Positions 1-6,730 of a stretch of DNA of 23,140 nucleotides are shown here, one piece after another. The notes under the pieces were generated by a model. The model saw nothing but the letters and a program-made list of their open reading frames with translations. It searched no databases and was not told the origin of the DNA. The DNA comes from CAZEYT01 sp964516295. Its GTDB lineage: Bacteria > Verrucomicrobiota > Verrucomicrobiia > Chthoniobacterales > Terrimicrobiaceae. The DNA lies in the NCBI GenBank assembly GCA_964516295.1, contig CAZEYT010000043.1, positions 1 through 23,140 of the forward strand. Reading direction: 5' to 3'. The translations under genes and the position numbers were made by a program. Numbering within the stretch: the first letter of the stretch is position 1; each line of letters begins with the position of its first letter.

Positions 1-211
1 GTCCCACCCGATCCTCTTCCCCATTCCGAAGGAAGTGAAGATCACGGGGGCCGACAACACGAAGATCACCATCGAAGGCGTTGACAACCACGTGGTGGGT
101 CAATGCGCCGCCGACATCCGCGCCTATTATCCGCCAGAGCCCTACAAGGGCAAAGGCGTGCGCTTCGTCGGGGAAAAAATTCGCCGCAAAGAAGGCAAAA
201 CCGTCCAGTAA
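1..211 (+). CDS. rplF: 50S ribosomal protein L6, C-terminal part (5' truncated by window)
   Basis: This is the last 69 codons of ribosomal protein L6, a large-subunit protein near the factor-binding site that contacts 23S rRNA. The frame runs from base 2 to a TAA at 209-211. The visible end carries the L6 signature PEPYKGKGVRF followed by the basic tail IRRKEGK, which is the normal C-terminus of the family. The start lies outside the window. Only three bases separate the stop from the rplR start, as expected in the spc operon, so the two are co-transcribed. Identity is secure from motif and position. Confidence 0.95.
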   Translation, partial: SHPILFPIPKEVKITGADNTKITIEGVDNHVVGQCAADIRAYYPPEPYKGKGVRFVGEKIRRKEGKTVQ

Positions 212-214
212 GCC

Positions 215-568
215 ATGTCTGCCACCGACAAACGCAAACTCCGTCATACCCGCCTGCGCAAAAAGCTTGCGGGAACCACCGCGCGCCCGCGCCTCAGCAT
301 CCATTTCTCGGGCCGTCACATCAACGCCCAGGTCATCGACGACGAGTCGGGTGCGACCATCGTCTCCGTCCACACGACGGAAGCCGGGCTGAAGGGATCC
401 AAGACAGCGGCCAATGTCGCCACCGCACAAAAAGTCGGCAAGCTCGTTGCCGAACGCGGTGCGGCCAAAAACATCAAGCAGGTCGTTTTTGATCGCGGCG
501 GCTTCAAATACCACGGCAAGGTGAAAGCCCTCGCCGATGCAGCCCGCGAAGCCGGGCTCGAATTCTAA
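215..568 (+). CDS. rplR: 50S ribosomal protein L18
   Basis: This 117-residue protein is L18, which binds 5S rRNA in the central protuberance of the large subunit. Its length matches bacterial L18. It has the basic N-terminal stretch (KRKLRHTRLRKKL), the RPRLSIHFSGRHINAQVIDD segment, and the typical C-terminal FDRGGFKYHGKVKALADAAREAGLEF region. The ATG at 215 follows the rplF stop by three bases and has no recognisable Shine-Dalgarno sequence, which suggests translational coupling to rplF. The order rplF-rplR-rpsE is standard for the spc operon. Confidence 0.97.
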   Translation: MSATDKRKLRHTRLRKKLAGTTARPRLSIHFSGRHINAQVIDDESGATIVSVHTTEAGLKGSKTAANVATAQKVGKLVAERGAAKNIKQVVFDRGGFKYHGKVKALADAAREAGLEF

Positions 569-576
569 ATCATATC

Positions 577-1128
577 ATGCCTCCGAAACCCAGAGACCGT
601 AGAAATTCCTCCTCCGAACCGAAGGAGCCGAAGGAAACGACAGAAAAAGTCGTTTTCATCAACCGCTGCGCCAAGGTCGTCAAAGGCGGCCGCCGCTTCA
701 GCTTCAGCGCCCTCATTGTGTCGGGCGATCAGAAGGGCAAAGTCGGCGTCGGCTTCGGCAAGGCCAACGAGGTCAGCGAAGCCATTCGCAAGGCGACCGA
801 AGCCTCGAAGAAGCGCATGATCAAGATTGCCGTTCAAGCCAACACGATCCCGCACGAAGTGCTGGGTGAGTTCGGCGGCGGGCGCGTCCTGCTGCGTCCG
901 GCCTCGCCCGGAACCGGCGTCATCGCCGGCGGTGGTGTCCGTGCCGTCCTCGAAGCGGTCGGCATCCGCGACGTCCTCGCCAAATCCCTCGGCTCGAGCA
1001 ACCATGCCAACGTCGTCCAAGCCACGATTGCCGCTCTGGTCCAACTCCGCCAAAAAGACGAAATTTTCCGCCTCCGCGGCAAGACCGTAAAGGTCAAGAC
1101 CGAAGCAGCGGAGCCAGTTGCTGCCTGA
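577..1128 (+). CDS. rpsE: 30S ribosomal protein S5
   Basis: This 183-residue protein is S5, a small-subunit protein near the decoding and mRNA-entry region that influences fidelity. The double-stranded-RNA-binding-like N domain is visible (VVFINRCAKVVKGGRRF, ALIVSGDQKGKVGVGFGKA), followed by the C domain with GGGRVLLRPASPGTGVIAGG and LGSSNHANVVQAT. It is somewhat longer than the E. coli protein because of a charged, Lys/Glu-rich N-terminus of about 20 residues. The start at 577 is eight bases past the rplR stop and lacks a clear Shine-Dalgarno sequence. The gene is followed directly by rplO; rpmD (L30), usually between them, is absent. Confidence 0.97.
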   Translation: MPPKPRDRRNSSSEPKEPKETTEKVVFINRCAKVVKGGRRFSFSALIVSGDQKGKVGVGFGKANEVSEAIRKATEASKKRMIKIAVQANTIPHEVLGEFGGGRVLLRPASPGTGVIAGGGVRAVLEAVGIRDVLAKSLGSSNHANVVQATIAALVQLRQKDEIFRLRGKTVKVKTEAAEPVAA

Positions 1129-1132
1129 TTCC

Positions 1133-1597
1133 ATGAGACTTCACGACCTCAAACCCAATCCCGGTGCCAAGCACCGCCGCAAACGCCTCGGTATTGGCGA
1201 AAGCTCCGGAAAAGGCAAAACTTCGGGCAAAGGCCACAAAGGTCAGAAAGCCCGCTCCGGTGGCTCCATCCGCCCAAGCTTCGAAGGTGGCCAGATGCCG
1301 ATCTTCCGCCGTCTGCCCAAGCGGGGCTTCAGCAATGCCGCGTTCAAAACCACCTACGGCGTCGTCAACCTCGATGCCTTGGAGAAAAACTTCTCCGCCG
1401 GGGATTCCGTTACCGAGGACACTCTCCGCAAGGCCGGCCTGATCAAAGGTCGCTTCGATGGTGTCAAAATCCTCGGACGTGGCGAGCTGACGAAATCGCT
1501 CATCATCTCGGTGGACGAAGTGAGCGCCTCCGCCAGGGAGAAAATCGAAAAAGTCGGCGGCACCATCGCCCTCCCGAAGGCCGATCCGGCCGCCTGA
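1133..1597 (+). CDS. rplO: 50S ribosomal protein L15
   Basis: This 154-residue protein is L15, a late-assembly large-subunit protein. The N-terminus MRLHDLKPNPGAKHRRKRLG and the glycine/lysine-rich segment GKGKTSGKGHKGQKARSGG are diagnostic. FEGGQMPIFRRLPKRGF follows, then the C-terminal domain. The ATG at 1133 is chosen over an in-frame upstream ATG at 1118 because it gives the family's normal N-terminus. It starts four bases after the rpsE stop, while the upstream start would overlap rpsE. Translation is probably coupled to rpsE, as no clear ribosome-binding site is seen. Confidence 0.96.
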   Translation: MRLHDLKPNPGAKHRRKRLGIGESSGKGKTSGKGHKGQKARSGGSIRPSFEGGQMPIFRRLPKRGFSNAAFKTTYGVVNLDALEKNFSAGDSVTEDTLRKAGLIKGRFDGVKILGRGELTKSLIISVDEVSASAREKIEKVGGTIALPKADPAA

Positions 1598-1622
1598 TCC
1601 GACCTCCGAGAAAATCTCCCGG

Positions 1623-3131
1623 ATGATCGCCGCCTTCGCCAACATCTTCAAGATCCCCGAGCTGCGCACCCGCGTGCTCTTCACGCTGGCGATGATTGTC
1701 GTCATCCGAGCGGGATCTGCGATCACCACTCCGGGCGTGAACGCCGAGGTTCTGCGTCAATGGTTTCTCGACACCGCCGACGCGGCGTCGGCCGGTGGCG
1801 TTGCGGCCCTTTTCAACCTCTTCAGCGGCGGAGCTCTCGCCAATTGCGCGATCTTTTCGCTTGGCGTGATGCCTTACATCACCGCCTCGATTATGATGCA
1901 GCTTCTCACGGCGGTCGTCCCGCGGTTGGGCAAGCTCTCGCGTGAAGATGGCGGACGTCAGAAGATCACCCAATACACCCGCTACGCGACCCTGGGGCTT
2001 TGCGTTTTCCAAGGCTACCTGCTCGCCCGTTCCTTCGAAAACCCGCAGGCCAATCCGTTCCTGCCGGGGATCATGGATACGATCAACAAGCTGGGCATGA
2101 ACCTGGTCTCCGAGCCGGGTCTCGCCTTCCAGTTCACCACCATTATCACGATGATGGCGGGGACGATGCTTTTGATGTGGATAGGCGATCAGATCACGGA
2201 TCGCGGAATCGGAAATGGCGTCTCGTTGATCATTACCGTCGGCATTCTGGCCCAGCTGCCCGCGGGTCTGATTCAAGCATGGCGCACTTTTGTGCCCACG
2301 GCGGAGTCGGCTCAGACGGCCGTCAGCCCGGTTGTCCTCGTTTTGATGGTTGCGTTCCTGATCATCGTCATTGCCGCGGTCATTGCTGTGACGCAAGCCC
2401 AACGCAAGATTAGCATCCAGTATGCAAAGCGTGTGGTCGGCCGAAAGGTTTATGGCGGTCAGACGCAATACATGCCGCTCAAGATCAATTATGCGGGTGT
2501 CATGCCGATCATCTTCGCGCAAGCCATCCTTCTTTTCCCGTCGACGATTTTCAACATGGCCTTCCCCGGCCAGCGCTGGGCGCAGGAGCTTTCAAACCAA
2601 CTCACCTATGGCTGGGTGCATTATGTTCTCTATGGCATAATGATTTTCTTCTTCAGCTATTTTTGGGTCGCCACGCAGTTCCAACCGGTCCAGATCGCGG
2701 ATGATTTGAAAAAATACGGTGGATTCATTCCCGGCGTACGCCCCGGCAAGCCGACGGCGGATTTTCTCGACTACACGATGACTCGCCTGACCTTCGCAGG
2801 CGCAGCCTTCCTCACCATCATCGCGGTTCTTCCGCAGATGCTCACCCAGGGTCTCCAAGTTCCCTACATGACGTCGCAGTTCTTCGGCGGCACGGGTCTT
2901 CTGATCATTGTCGGCGTCGTGCTGGACACGATGCGGCAGGTGGAGACCCATTTGCTCCAGCGCCATTACGACGGATTCCTGCGCAAAGGCCGCATCCGTG
3001 GGGCGCGCGAAACCCGGAATCGACTCGGCTCCGGTGCCGTTCTGGATGATCAGACCATTGTCTGGATGTGGGCAGGCCTCGGAATTTTGGTCATCATTGG
3101 CGTGACCATCTATCTCGCGACGCAAATTTAG
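1623..3131 (+). CDS. secY: Protein translocase subunit SecY, with extra C-terminal helix
   Basis: SecY is the channel-forming subunit of the SecYEG inner-membrane translocon. The protein has 502 residues, against about 440 in E. coli. The first helix follows FKIPELRTRVLFTL. Family motifs are visible: FSLGVMPYITASIMMQLL (79-96), WIGDQITDRGIGNGVSLII (186-204), the cytosolic loop AKRVVGRKVYGGQTQYMPLKIN (268-289), and FIPGVRPGKPTADFLDY (368-384) with the ribosome/SecA-binding loop. A normal SecY ends shortly after RHYDGFLRKGR (447-457). Here about 45 more residues follow, including a strongly hydrophobic segment at 479-499 that should be an eleventh membrane helix. The position between rplO and adk is classical. 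Confidence 0.97.
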   Translation: MIAAFANIFKIPELRTRVLFTLAMIVVIRAGSAITTPGVNAEVLRQWFLDTADAASAGGVAALFNLFSGGALANCAIFSLGVMPYITASIMMQLLTAVVPRLGKLSREDGGRQKITQYTRYATLGLCVFQGYLLARSFENPQANPFLPGIMDTINKLGMNLVSEPGLAFQFTTIITMMAGTMLLMWIGDQITDRGIGNGVSLIITVGILAQLPAGLIQAWRTFVPTAESAQTAVSPVVLVLMVAFLIIVIAAVIAVTQAQRKISIQYAKRVVGRKVYGGQTQYMPLKINYAGVMPIIFAQAILLFPSTIFNMAFPGQRWAQELSNQLTYGWVHYVLYGIMIFFFSYFWVATQFQPVQIADDLKKYGGFIPGVRPGKPTADFLDYTMTRLTFAGAAFLTIIAVLPQMLTQGLQVPYMTSQFFGGTGLLIIVGVVLDTMRQVETHLLQRHYDGFLRKGRIRGARETRNRLGSGAVLDDQTIVWMWAGLGILVIIGVTIYLATQI

Positions 3132-3145
3132 CGTCGGCCCGGGCA

Positions 3146-3793
3146 TTGAAAAATCGCATCGTCCTGCTCGGTCCGCCCGCCTCTGGCAAGGGCACGCAAG
3201 CCTCCCTCTTGGGAGCGGCGTTCGGTATCCCGCATACCTCCACCGGCGCCATGCTCCGAGCGGAGCGGGCGAAGGGAACGGAGATCGGACGCGAGGCGGA
3301 CTCTTACACAAGCCGCGGCCTTCTCTTTCCGGACGAGCTGGCTTTGCGCGTTGTCGAGCAGTGGATCGATGGGAGGAGCCGGTTCATTTTGGATGGCTTT
3401 CCCCGAACGCTCGGCCAGGCCGTGGCCTTTGATGATCTCCTGAATCAGAAAGAACTTCATTTGGACATCGTGTTCTTCCTGGATCTTGCGGACGACGAAA
3501 TCCGCCGCCGCATGCTCGGTCGTCTGACGTGCTCGCAGTGTGGTGCGGTTTTCAACGAATCGTTCCACAAGATCACGCCCCAAACGCCGTGCCCGCAATG
3601 TCAGGGTCAATTGGTGCGGCGAAACGACGATACCGAGGAGGCTTTGGAAGCGCGGTTGGAACAGTATCGCGAGCACACCGTACCGGTGGTTGAACACTAT
3701 CGCCAGGGCGGGTTCCTCCGGCGGGTCGATGTAAGCCCCGGACGTGATCAGGTTTTCAAAAAGCTCTATGACGATCTCAAGGAGGCCGCATGA
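3146..3793 (+). CDS. adk: Adenylate kinase (zinc-type LID)
   Basis: Adenylate kinase interconverts ATP + AMP and 2 ADP in the cytosol. The 215-residue product starts MKNRIVLLGPPASGKGTQ, with the P-loop GPPASGKGT at 9-17. It also contains the AMP-binding DGFPRT motif and a LID domain with four cysteines arranged as two CxxC pairs (CSQC and CPQC), so a structural zinc is expected. Start choice: the reading frame is open further upstream into secY, but the TTG at 3146 gives the family's usual N-terminus and lies 14 bases past the secY stop. A TTG start on an essential gene may keep its translation modest. The gene ends in an ATGA overlap with map. Confidence 0.95.
   Translation: MKNRIVLLGPPASGKGTQASLLGAAFGIPHTSTGAMLRAERAKGTEIGREADSYTSRGLLFPDELALRVVEQWIDGRSRFILDGFPRTLGQAVAFDDLLNQKELHLDIVFFLDLADDEIRRRMLGRLTCSQCGAVFNESFHKITPQTPCPQCQGQLVRRNDDTEEALEARLEQYREHTVPVVEHYRQGGFLRRVDVSPGRDQVFKKLYDDLKEAA
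3779..3785 (+). promoter_or_regulatory. Strong Shine-Dalgarno sequence for map
   Basis: AAGGAGG lies inside the last codons of adk, four bases before the map ATG at 3790. It is the clearest anti-SD complement in the ribosomal cluster and fixes the map start. It also shows that the organism uses Shine-Dalgarno pairing even though most neighbouring ribosomal genes lack it. Confidence 0.7.
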
Positions 3794-4554
3794 TTCCGAT
3801 CAAAGGACCTCAGGACATCGTTAAGATGCGCCGGGCCGGTGAAACCGCTGCCACCATTCTCAACGAACTCGCCGCACGCATCGCCCCCGGGGTCACCACC
3901 GGCGAGATCGATCACGCAGCCTCGCAGCTCATGTCCGAGGCCGCTGTGAAGAGCGCGTTTCTCGGCTACCACAAATTCCCGGGCCACATTTGCATCAGCG
4001 TGAATGAGGAGATCGTTCACGGCATCGGCGGACCGCGCCGCATTGCTTATGGCGATGTCGTCAAGTTGGACGTGGGTGTCATTCAGGACGGTTTCATTGG
4101 CGACACCGCCGCATCCATCCCGGTCGGGATCATCGATCCCGAGGTTGAGAAGCTGCTCACGGTCACCGAGCAAATCCTCGACGGAGCCATCGCCCTTGCC
4201 ATCCCAGGGAATCGCATCGGCGATGTTTCCCATTTTGTTCAGTCCGAAGCCACCAAACACGGCTATGGCGTTGTCCGCGAATTCGTCGGCCACGGCGTCG
4301 GCCGTGCTCTCCACGAAGAACCTCAAGTCCCCAATTTCGGCAAACGCGACACCGGTCCCAAACTCAAGGCTGGCATGACGCTTGCCATCGAGCCCATGAT
4401 CAACATGGGAAAAGCCGGAGTCCGCGTGCTTGCCGACAAATGGACCGCTGTCACCGTCGACGGCCTTCCGTCCGCCCATTTTGAACACACCATACTCATC
4501 ACCGACAACCAGCCCGAAGTATTGACATGGCCAAGAAAGACGCTATTGAAGTAG
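3790..4554 (+). CDS. map: Methionine aminopeptidase, type I
   Basis: This enzyme removes the initiator methionine from nascent proteins. The 254-residue protein begins directly with the catalytic pita-bread fold and has no zinc-finger N-terminal extension, so it is the short type Ia form. The five metal ligands are all recognisable: D94 (KLDVGV), D105 (GDTAAS), H168 (GHGVGR), E201 (AIEPM) and E232 (FEHTI). The substrate-binding His is H77 in EEIVHGI. The start is set by an ATGA overlap with adk and a strong Shine-Dalgarno sequence. The 3' end overlaps infA by 28 bases in another frame. The adk-map-infA order links N-terminal processing to initiation-factor synthesis, as in many bacteria. Confidence 0.97.
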   Translation: MIPIKGPQDIVKMRRAGETAATILNELAARIAPGVTTGEIDHAASQLMSEAAVKSAFLGYHKFPGHICISVNEEIVHGIGGPRRIAYGDVVKLDVGVIQDGFIGDTAASIPVGIIDPEVEKLLTVTEQILDGAIALAIPGNRIGDVSHFVQSEATKHGYGVVREFVGHGVGRALHEEPQVPNFGKRDTGPKLKAGMTLAIEPMINMGKAGVRVLADKWTAVTVDGLPSAHFEHTILITDNQPEVLTWPRKTLLK

Positions 4555-4778
4555 AAGGCAAAGTCGTCGAGCTGCTGCCGAACACCATGTTCCGTATCGA
4601 ACTGGCGAACGGGCACCGCATCCTCGCTCACATCTCGGGAAAAATGCGCCTGAACTTCATTCGCATCCTCCCGGGCGACAAAGTCATGGTGGAAATGTCC
4701 CCCTACGACCTGTCAAAAGGCCGGATTACCTACCGGCACAAAAACGAAACGCCGATTAATCACTACCGAAGAAAATGA
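4527..4778 (+). CDS. infA: Translation initiation factor IF-1
   Basis: IF-1 binds the A site of the 30S subunit during initiation. The 83-residue product has the full OB-fold consensus: AKKDAIEVEGKVVELLPNTMF, GHRILAHISGKMR, then VMVEMSPYDLSKGRITYRH. It is about ten residues longer than E. coli IF-1 because of a basic C-terminal tail (NETPINHYRRK). The ATG at 4527 lies inside map, 28 bases before its stop. The TGA at 4776-4778 overlaps the rpmJ ATG as ATGA. No Shine-Dalgarno sequence is apparent, so translation probably depends on coupling to map. Confidence 0.96.
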   Translation: MAKKDAIEVEGKVVELLPNTMFRIELANGHRILAHISGKMRLNFIRILPGDKVMVEMSPYDLSKGRITYRHKNETPINHYRRK

Positions 4779-4888
4779 AAGTCCGAGCCTCCGTCAAACG
4801 CCTTTGCGAAGCGTGCAAGATTGTACGCCGCAAGAATGTCATCCGCGTGGTCTGCAAAAACCCACGTCACAAACAGAAACAGGGCTGA
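4775..4888 (+). CDS. rpmJ: 50S ribosomal protein L36
   Basis: This 37-residue ORF encodes L36, the smallest large-subunit protein. It starts MKVRASVKRLCEACKIVRRK and retains the zinc-binding ligands C11, C14, C27 and H32, so it is the zinc-containing (C+) form. The C-terminus KNPRHKQKQG is typical. The start codon overlaps the infA stop (ATGA at 4775-4778), and rpsM follows after 33 bases. Presence of the zinc form suggests that any alternative zinc-free L36 paralogue would be encoded elsewhere. Confidence 0.96.
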   Translation: MKVRASVKRLCEACKIVRRKNVIRVVCKNPRHKQKQG

Positions 4889-4921
4889 GACGCGTCTCGC
4901 CGAATTTTTACTTACTGAATT

Positions 4922-5317
4922 ATGCCACGCTTACTTGGAGTCGACATCCCCGGCGACAAACGCATCGAAGCCTCGCTGCCCTACATTTATGGAATGGGTC
5001 CGAGCAACACGAAGAAAGTTCTCGAACAGGCGAACATTGATCCCAATGTGCGCGCCAAGGATCTCTCACCCGAGCAATTGAACGCGATCATCCACGCAAT
5101 CAATGCCAACAAGATCGCCATTGAGGGCGACCTGCGCCGGGAGGTGCAGGGCAATCTCAAGCGCCTGCAGGCCATCAACTGCTACCGTGGCATCCGCCAC
5201 CGCCGCAGTCTCCCGGTCCGCGGACAGCGCACTTCCACCAACGCCCGGACCCGCAAAGGCCCGCGCAAGACCGTCGGCGTCCAGCGCAACAAAGACGCCA
5301 AAGCCGGCAAAGTCTAA
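4922..5317 (+). CDS. rpsM: 30S ribosomal protein S13
   Basis: S13 sits in the head of the small subunit and contacts the P-site tRNA and the B1 intersubunit bridges. The 131-residue product begins MPRLLGVDIPGDKRIEASL and contains the helix-hairpin-helix region YIYGMGPSNTKKVLEQA. Later come the family's YRGIRHRRSLPVRGQRT motif and the basic tail TNARTRKGPRKT. It is slightly longer than E. coli S13 because of a C-terminal extension. It opens the alpha-operon segment (rpsM-rpsK-rpsD) and is spaced 33 bases from rpmJ. No clear Shine-Dalgarno sequence precedes the ATG. Confidence 0.97.
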   Translation: MPRLLGVDIPGDKRIEASLPYIYGMGPSNTKKVLEQANIDPNVRAKDLSPEQLNAIIHAINANKIAIEGDLRREVQGNLKRLQAINCYRGIRHRRSLPVRGQRTSTNARTRKGPRKTVGVQRNKDAKAGKV

Positions 5318-5332
5318 TACAAATCACTGACC

Positions 5333-6010
5333 ATGGCCGAAGAAAACACTCCCACTCCCGAGACCCCGGAGACCGCCGCGACGTCCGAAGCCGCCGCCGC
5401 CCCCGAGGCAGCCGCCGCTCCTGCGAAGAAGAAGGCCGCTCCCAAGAAAAAAGCCGATACCGCCGCCCCGGCTGCTGATGCCGCTCCGGCCGACACCCCG
5501 GCTGCTGCCGCTCCCGCCGCAGAAGCTCCCGCTGCGGCCAAGGCTCCAAAAGCCAAGAAGGATAAAAAGGAAGCCGCCGCTTCTGCCGCTCCGGCTCCCG
5601 TCAGCATCTCGCTCGACGATACGATCGAACCGATCAAGATCGTCAAAGCCAAAGGCAGCAAGAACGTCACGCAGGGCATCGCCCACGTGCAGGCCAGCTT
5701 CAACAATACGATTGTCAGTATCACCGACCTCCGTGGCGGTGTGATTGGCTGGTCGAGCGCCGGCAAATGCGGGTTCAAGGGCTCGCGCAAGAGCACGGCT
5801 TATGCCGCTCAAATGGTTGCCCAAGATGCCTGCCGCCAAGCCATGGGACACGGCCTGAAAGAAGTGGAAGTTCGCGTCAAGGGCCCCGGTGCCGGTCGCG
5901 AATCCGCCGTCCGTGCCATGCAGGCGATCGGACTGGACGTCACGGTCATCCGCGATGTGACTCCGGTGCCCCACAATGGTTGCCGGCCGCCGAAACAGCG
6001 CCGCGTCTGA
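5333..6010 (+). CDS. rpsK: 30S ribosomal protein S11 with long Ala/Pro/Lys-rich N-terminal extension
   Basis: S11 is a platform protein that lines the mRNA exit region. The conserved core begins near residue 103 and includes HVQASFNNTIVSITD, GFKGSRKSTAYAAQ, VKGPGAGRES and the C-terminal DVTPVPHNGCRPPK. Family members are about 130 residues; this one is 225. Residues 1-100 are low-complexity, acidic at first (EENTPTPETPE) and then alternating Ala/Pro runs with Lys clusters (AKKKAAPKKK, KAPKAKKDKKE). I find no in-frame ATG between 5333 and the core, so the extension is probably translated. It should be disordered and may resemble a histone-tail-like nucleic-acid-binding segment (inference). Confidence 0.95.
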   Translation: MAEENTPTPETPETAATSEAAAAPEAAAAPAKKKAAPKKKADTAAPAADAAPADTPAAAAPAAEAPAAAKAPKAKKDKKEAAASAAPAPVSISLDDTIEPIKIVKAKGSKNVTQGIAHVQASFNNTIVSITDLRGGVIGWSSAGKCGFKGSRKSTAYAAQMVAQDACRQAMGHGLKEVEVRVKGPGAGRESAVRAMQAIGLDVTVIRDVTPVPHNGCRPPKQRRV

Positions 6011-6013
6011 TCC

Positions 6014-6041
6014 ATTCGAAATTCGGAATTAGGAATCATTA
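6014..6041 (+). repeat. Degenerate heptamer tandem repeat before rpsD
   Basis: The 34-base rpsK-rpsD spacer contains four consecutive 7-base units: ATTCGAA, ATTCGGA, ATTAGGA and ATCATTA. It is A+T-rich against a GC-rich background. The third unit supplies an AGGA ten bases before the rpsD ATG, which may serve as its Shine-Dalgarno sequence. Confidence 0.5.
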
Positions 6042-6044
6042 AAA

Positions 6045-6656
6045 ATGGCTCGTTACACAGGACCCAAAACAAAAGTCAGCCGCCGCTATGGTGTGCTCAT
6101 CAGCGGATCGCCGAAGGCATTCGAAAACAAAAACTATCCTCCGGGGCAGCACGGCCCGAAGGGCTCCCGACGCAAGCAGAGCGATTACTCAATCGCGCTC
6201 GCCGAAAAGCAGAAGCTCCGTCACCAATACGGAGTGCTGGAGCGTCAGTTCCGCCGTTATTTCGACATCGCCAGCCGTCGACGTGGTGTGACGGGTGAGA
6301 TTTTGCTTCAACTTCTCGAGACCCGTCTCGACAATGTCGTTTACAAACTCGGTTTTTCCAAAACCCTCCGCGGTGCGCGCCAGATGGTTGCCCATGGTCA
6401 CGTGGCGGTGAATGGCCGCAAGTCGGACAGTGCCTCGATGAGCGTGAAGCCCGGTGATGTCGTCTCGATCCGACCCGGCGAGAAATCCAAGCGCCTTGGT
6501 CAGCGCGGTGTCGAGTTGACCCAGATCGCCACCGTTCCCGATTGGCTGACGGTGGACAAAGAAAACCTGAGTGGCACTGTGGTTCGCGTGCCGAGCCGTC
6601 AGGAGATCAACCCGATCGTCAACGAGCAGCTCGTCGTCGAACTCTATTCGCGATAA
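6045..6656 (+). CDS. rpsD: 30S ribosomal protein S4 (cysteine-free form)
   Basis: S4 nucleates small-subunit assembly on 16S rRNA and in many bacteria represses its own operon. The 203-residue product begins MARYTGPKTKVSRRYGVLI and contains NYPPGQHGPKGSRRK, the helical LRHQYGVLERQFRRYF region, and the S4 RNA-binding fold (LLQLLETRLDNVVYKLGFSKTLRGARQMVAHGHVAVNG). It contains no cysteine, so it is the zinc-independent type rather than the four-Cys type. It is the last gene of the cluster: a terminator follows within 20 bases, and rpoA and rplQ do not follow as they do in most alpha operons. Confidence 0.97.
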   Translation: MARYTGPKTKVSRRYGVLISGSPKAFENKNYPPGQHGPKGSRRKQSDYSIALAEKQKLRHQYGVLERQFRRYFDIASRRRGVTGEILLQLLETRLDNVVYKLGFSKTLRGARQMVAHGHVAVNGRKSDSASMSVKPGDVVSIRPGEKSKRLGQRGVELTQIATVPDWLTVDKENLSGTVVRVPSRQEINPIVNEQLVVELYSR

Positions 6657-6673
6657 CGCGATTCGATTCCAAG

Positions 6674-6710
6674 AAAAGGCGGAGTGCCCGAAATAGCCTC
6701 CGCCTTTTTT
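6674..6710 (+). terminator. Intrinsic terminator after rpsD
   Basis: A perfect 11-bp stem pairs AAAAGGCGGAG (6674-6684) with CTCCGCCTTTT (6698-6708) around a 13-base loop and runs into six T residues (6705-6710). It lies 18 bases after the rpsD stop and closes the ribosomal cluster. On the opposite strand the A-rich flank becomes a weaker T-run, so it may also stop the converging ATPase transcript. Confidence 0.9.
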
Positions 6711-6730
6711 GTTGCCCGGATGAGGTTCGC

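Noticed and set aside
1503..2522. A 339-codon - strand open frame opposite rplO/secY
   Set aside because: It is antisense to essential conserved genes and rich in Arg/Asp/His, as expected from reversed membrane-protein codons.
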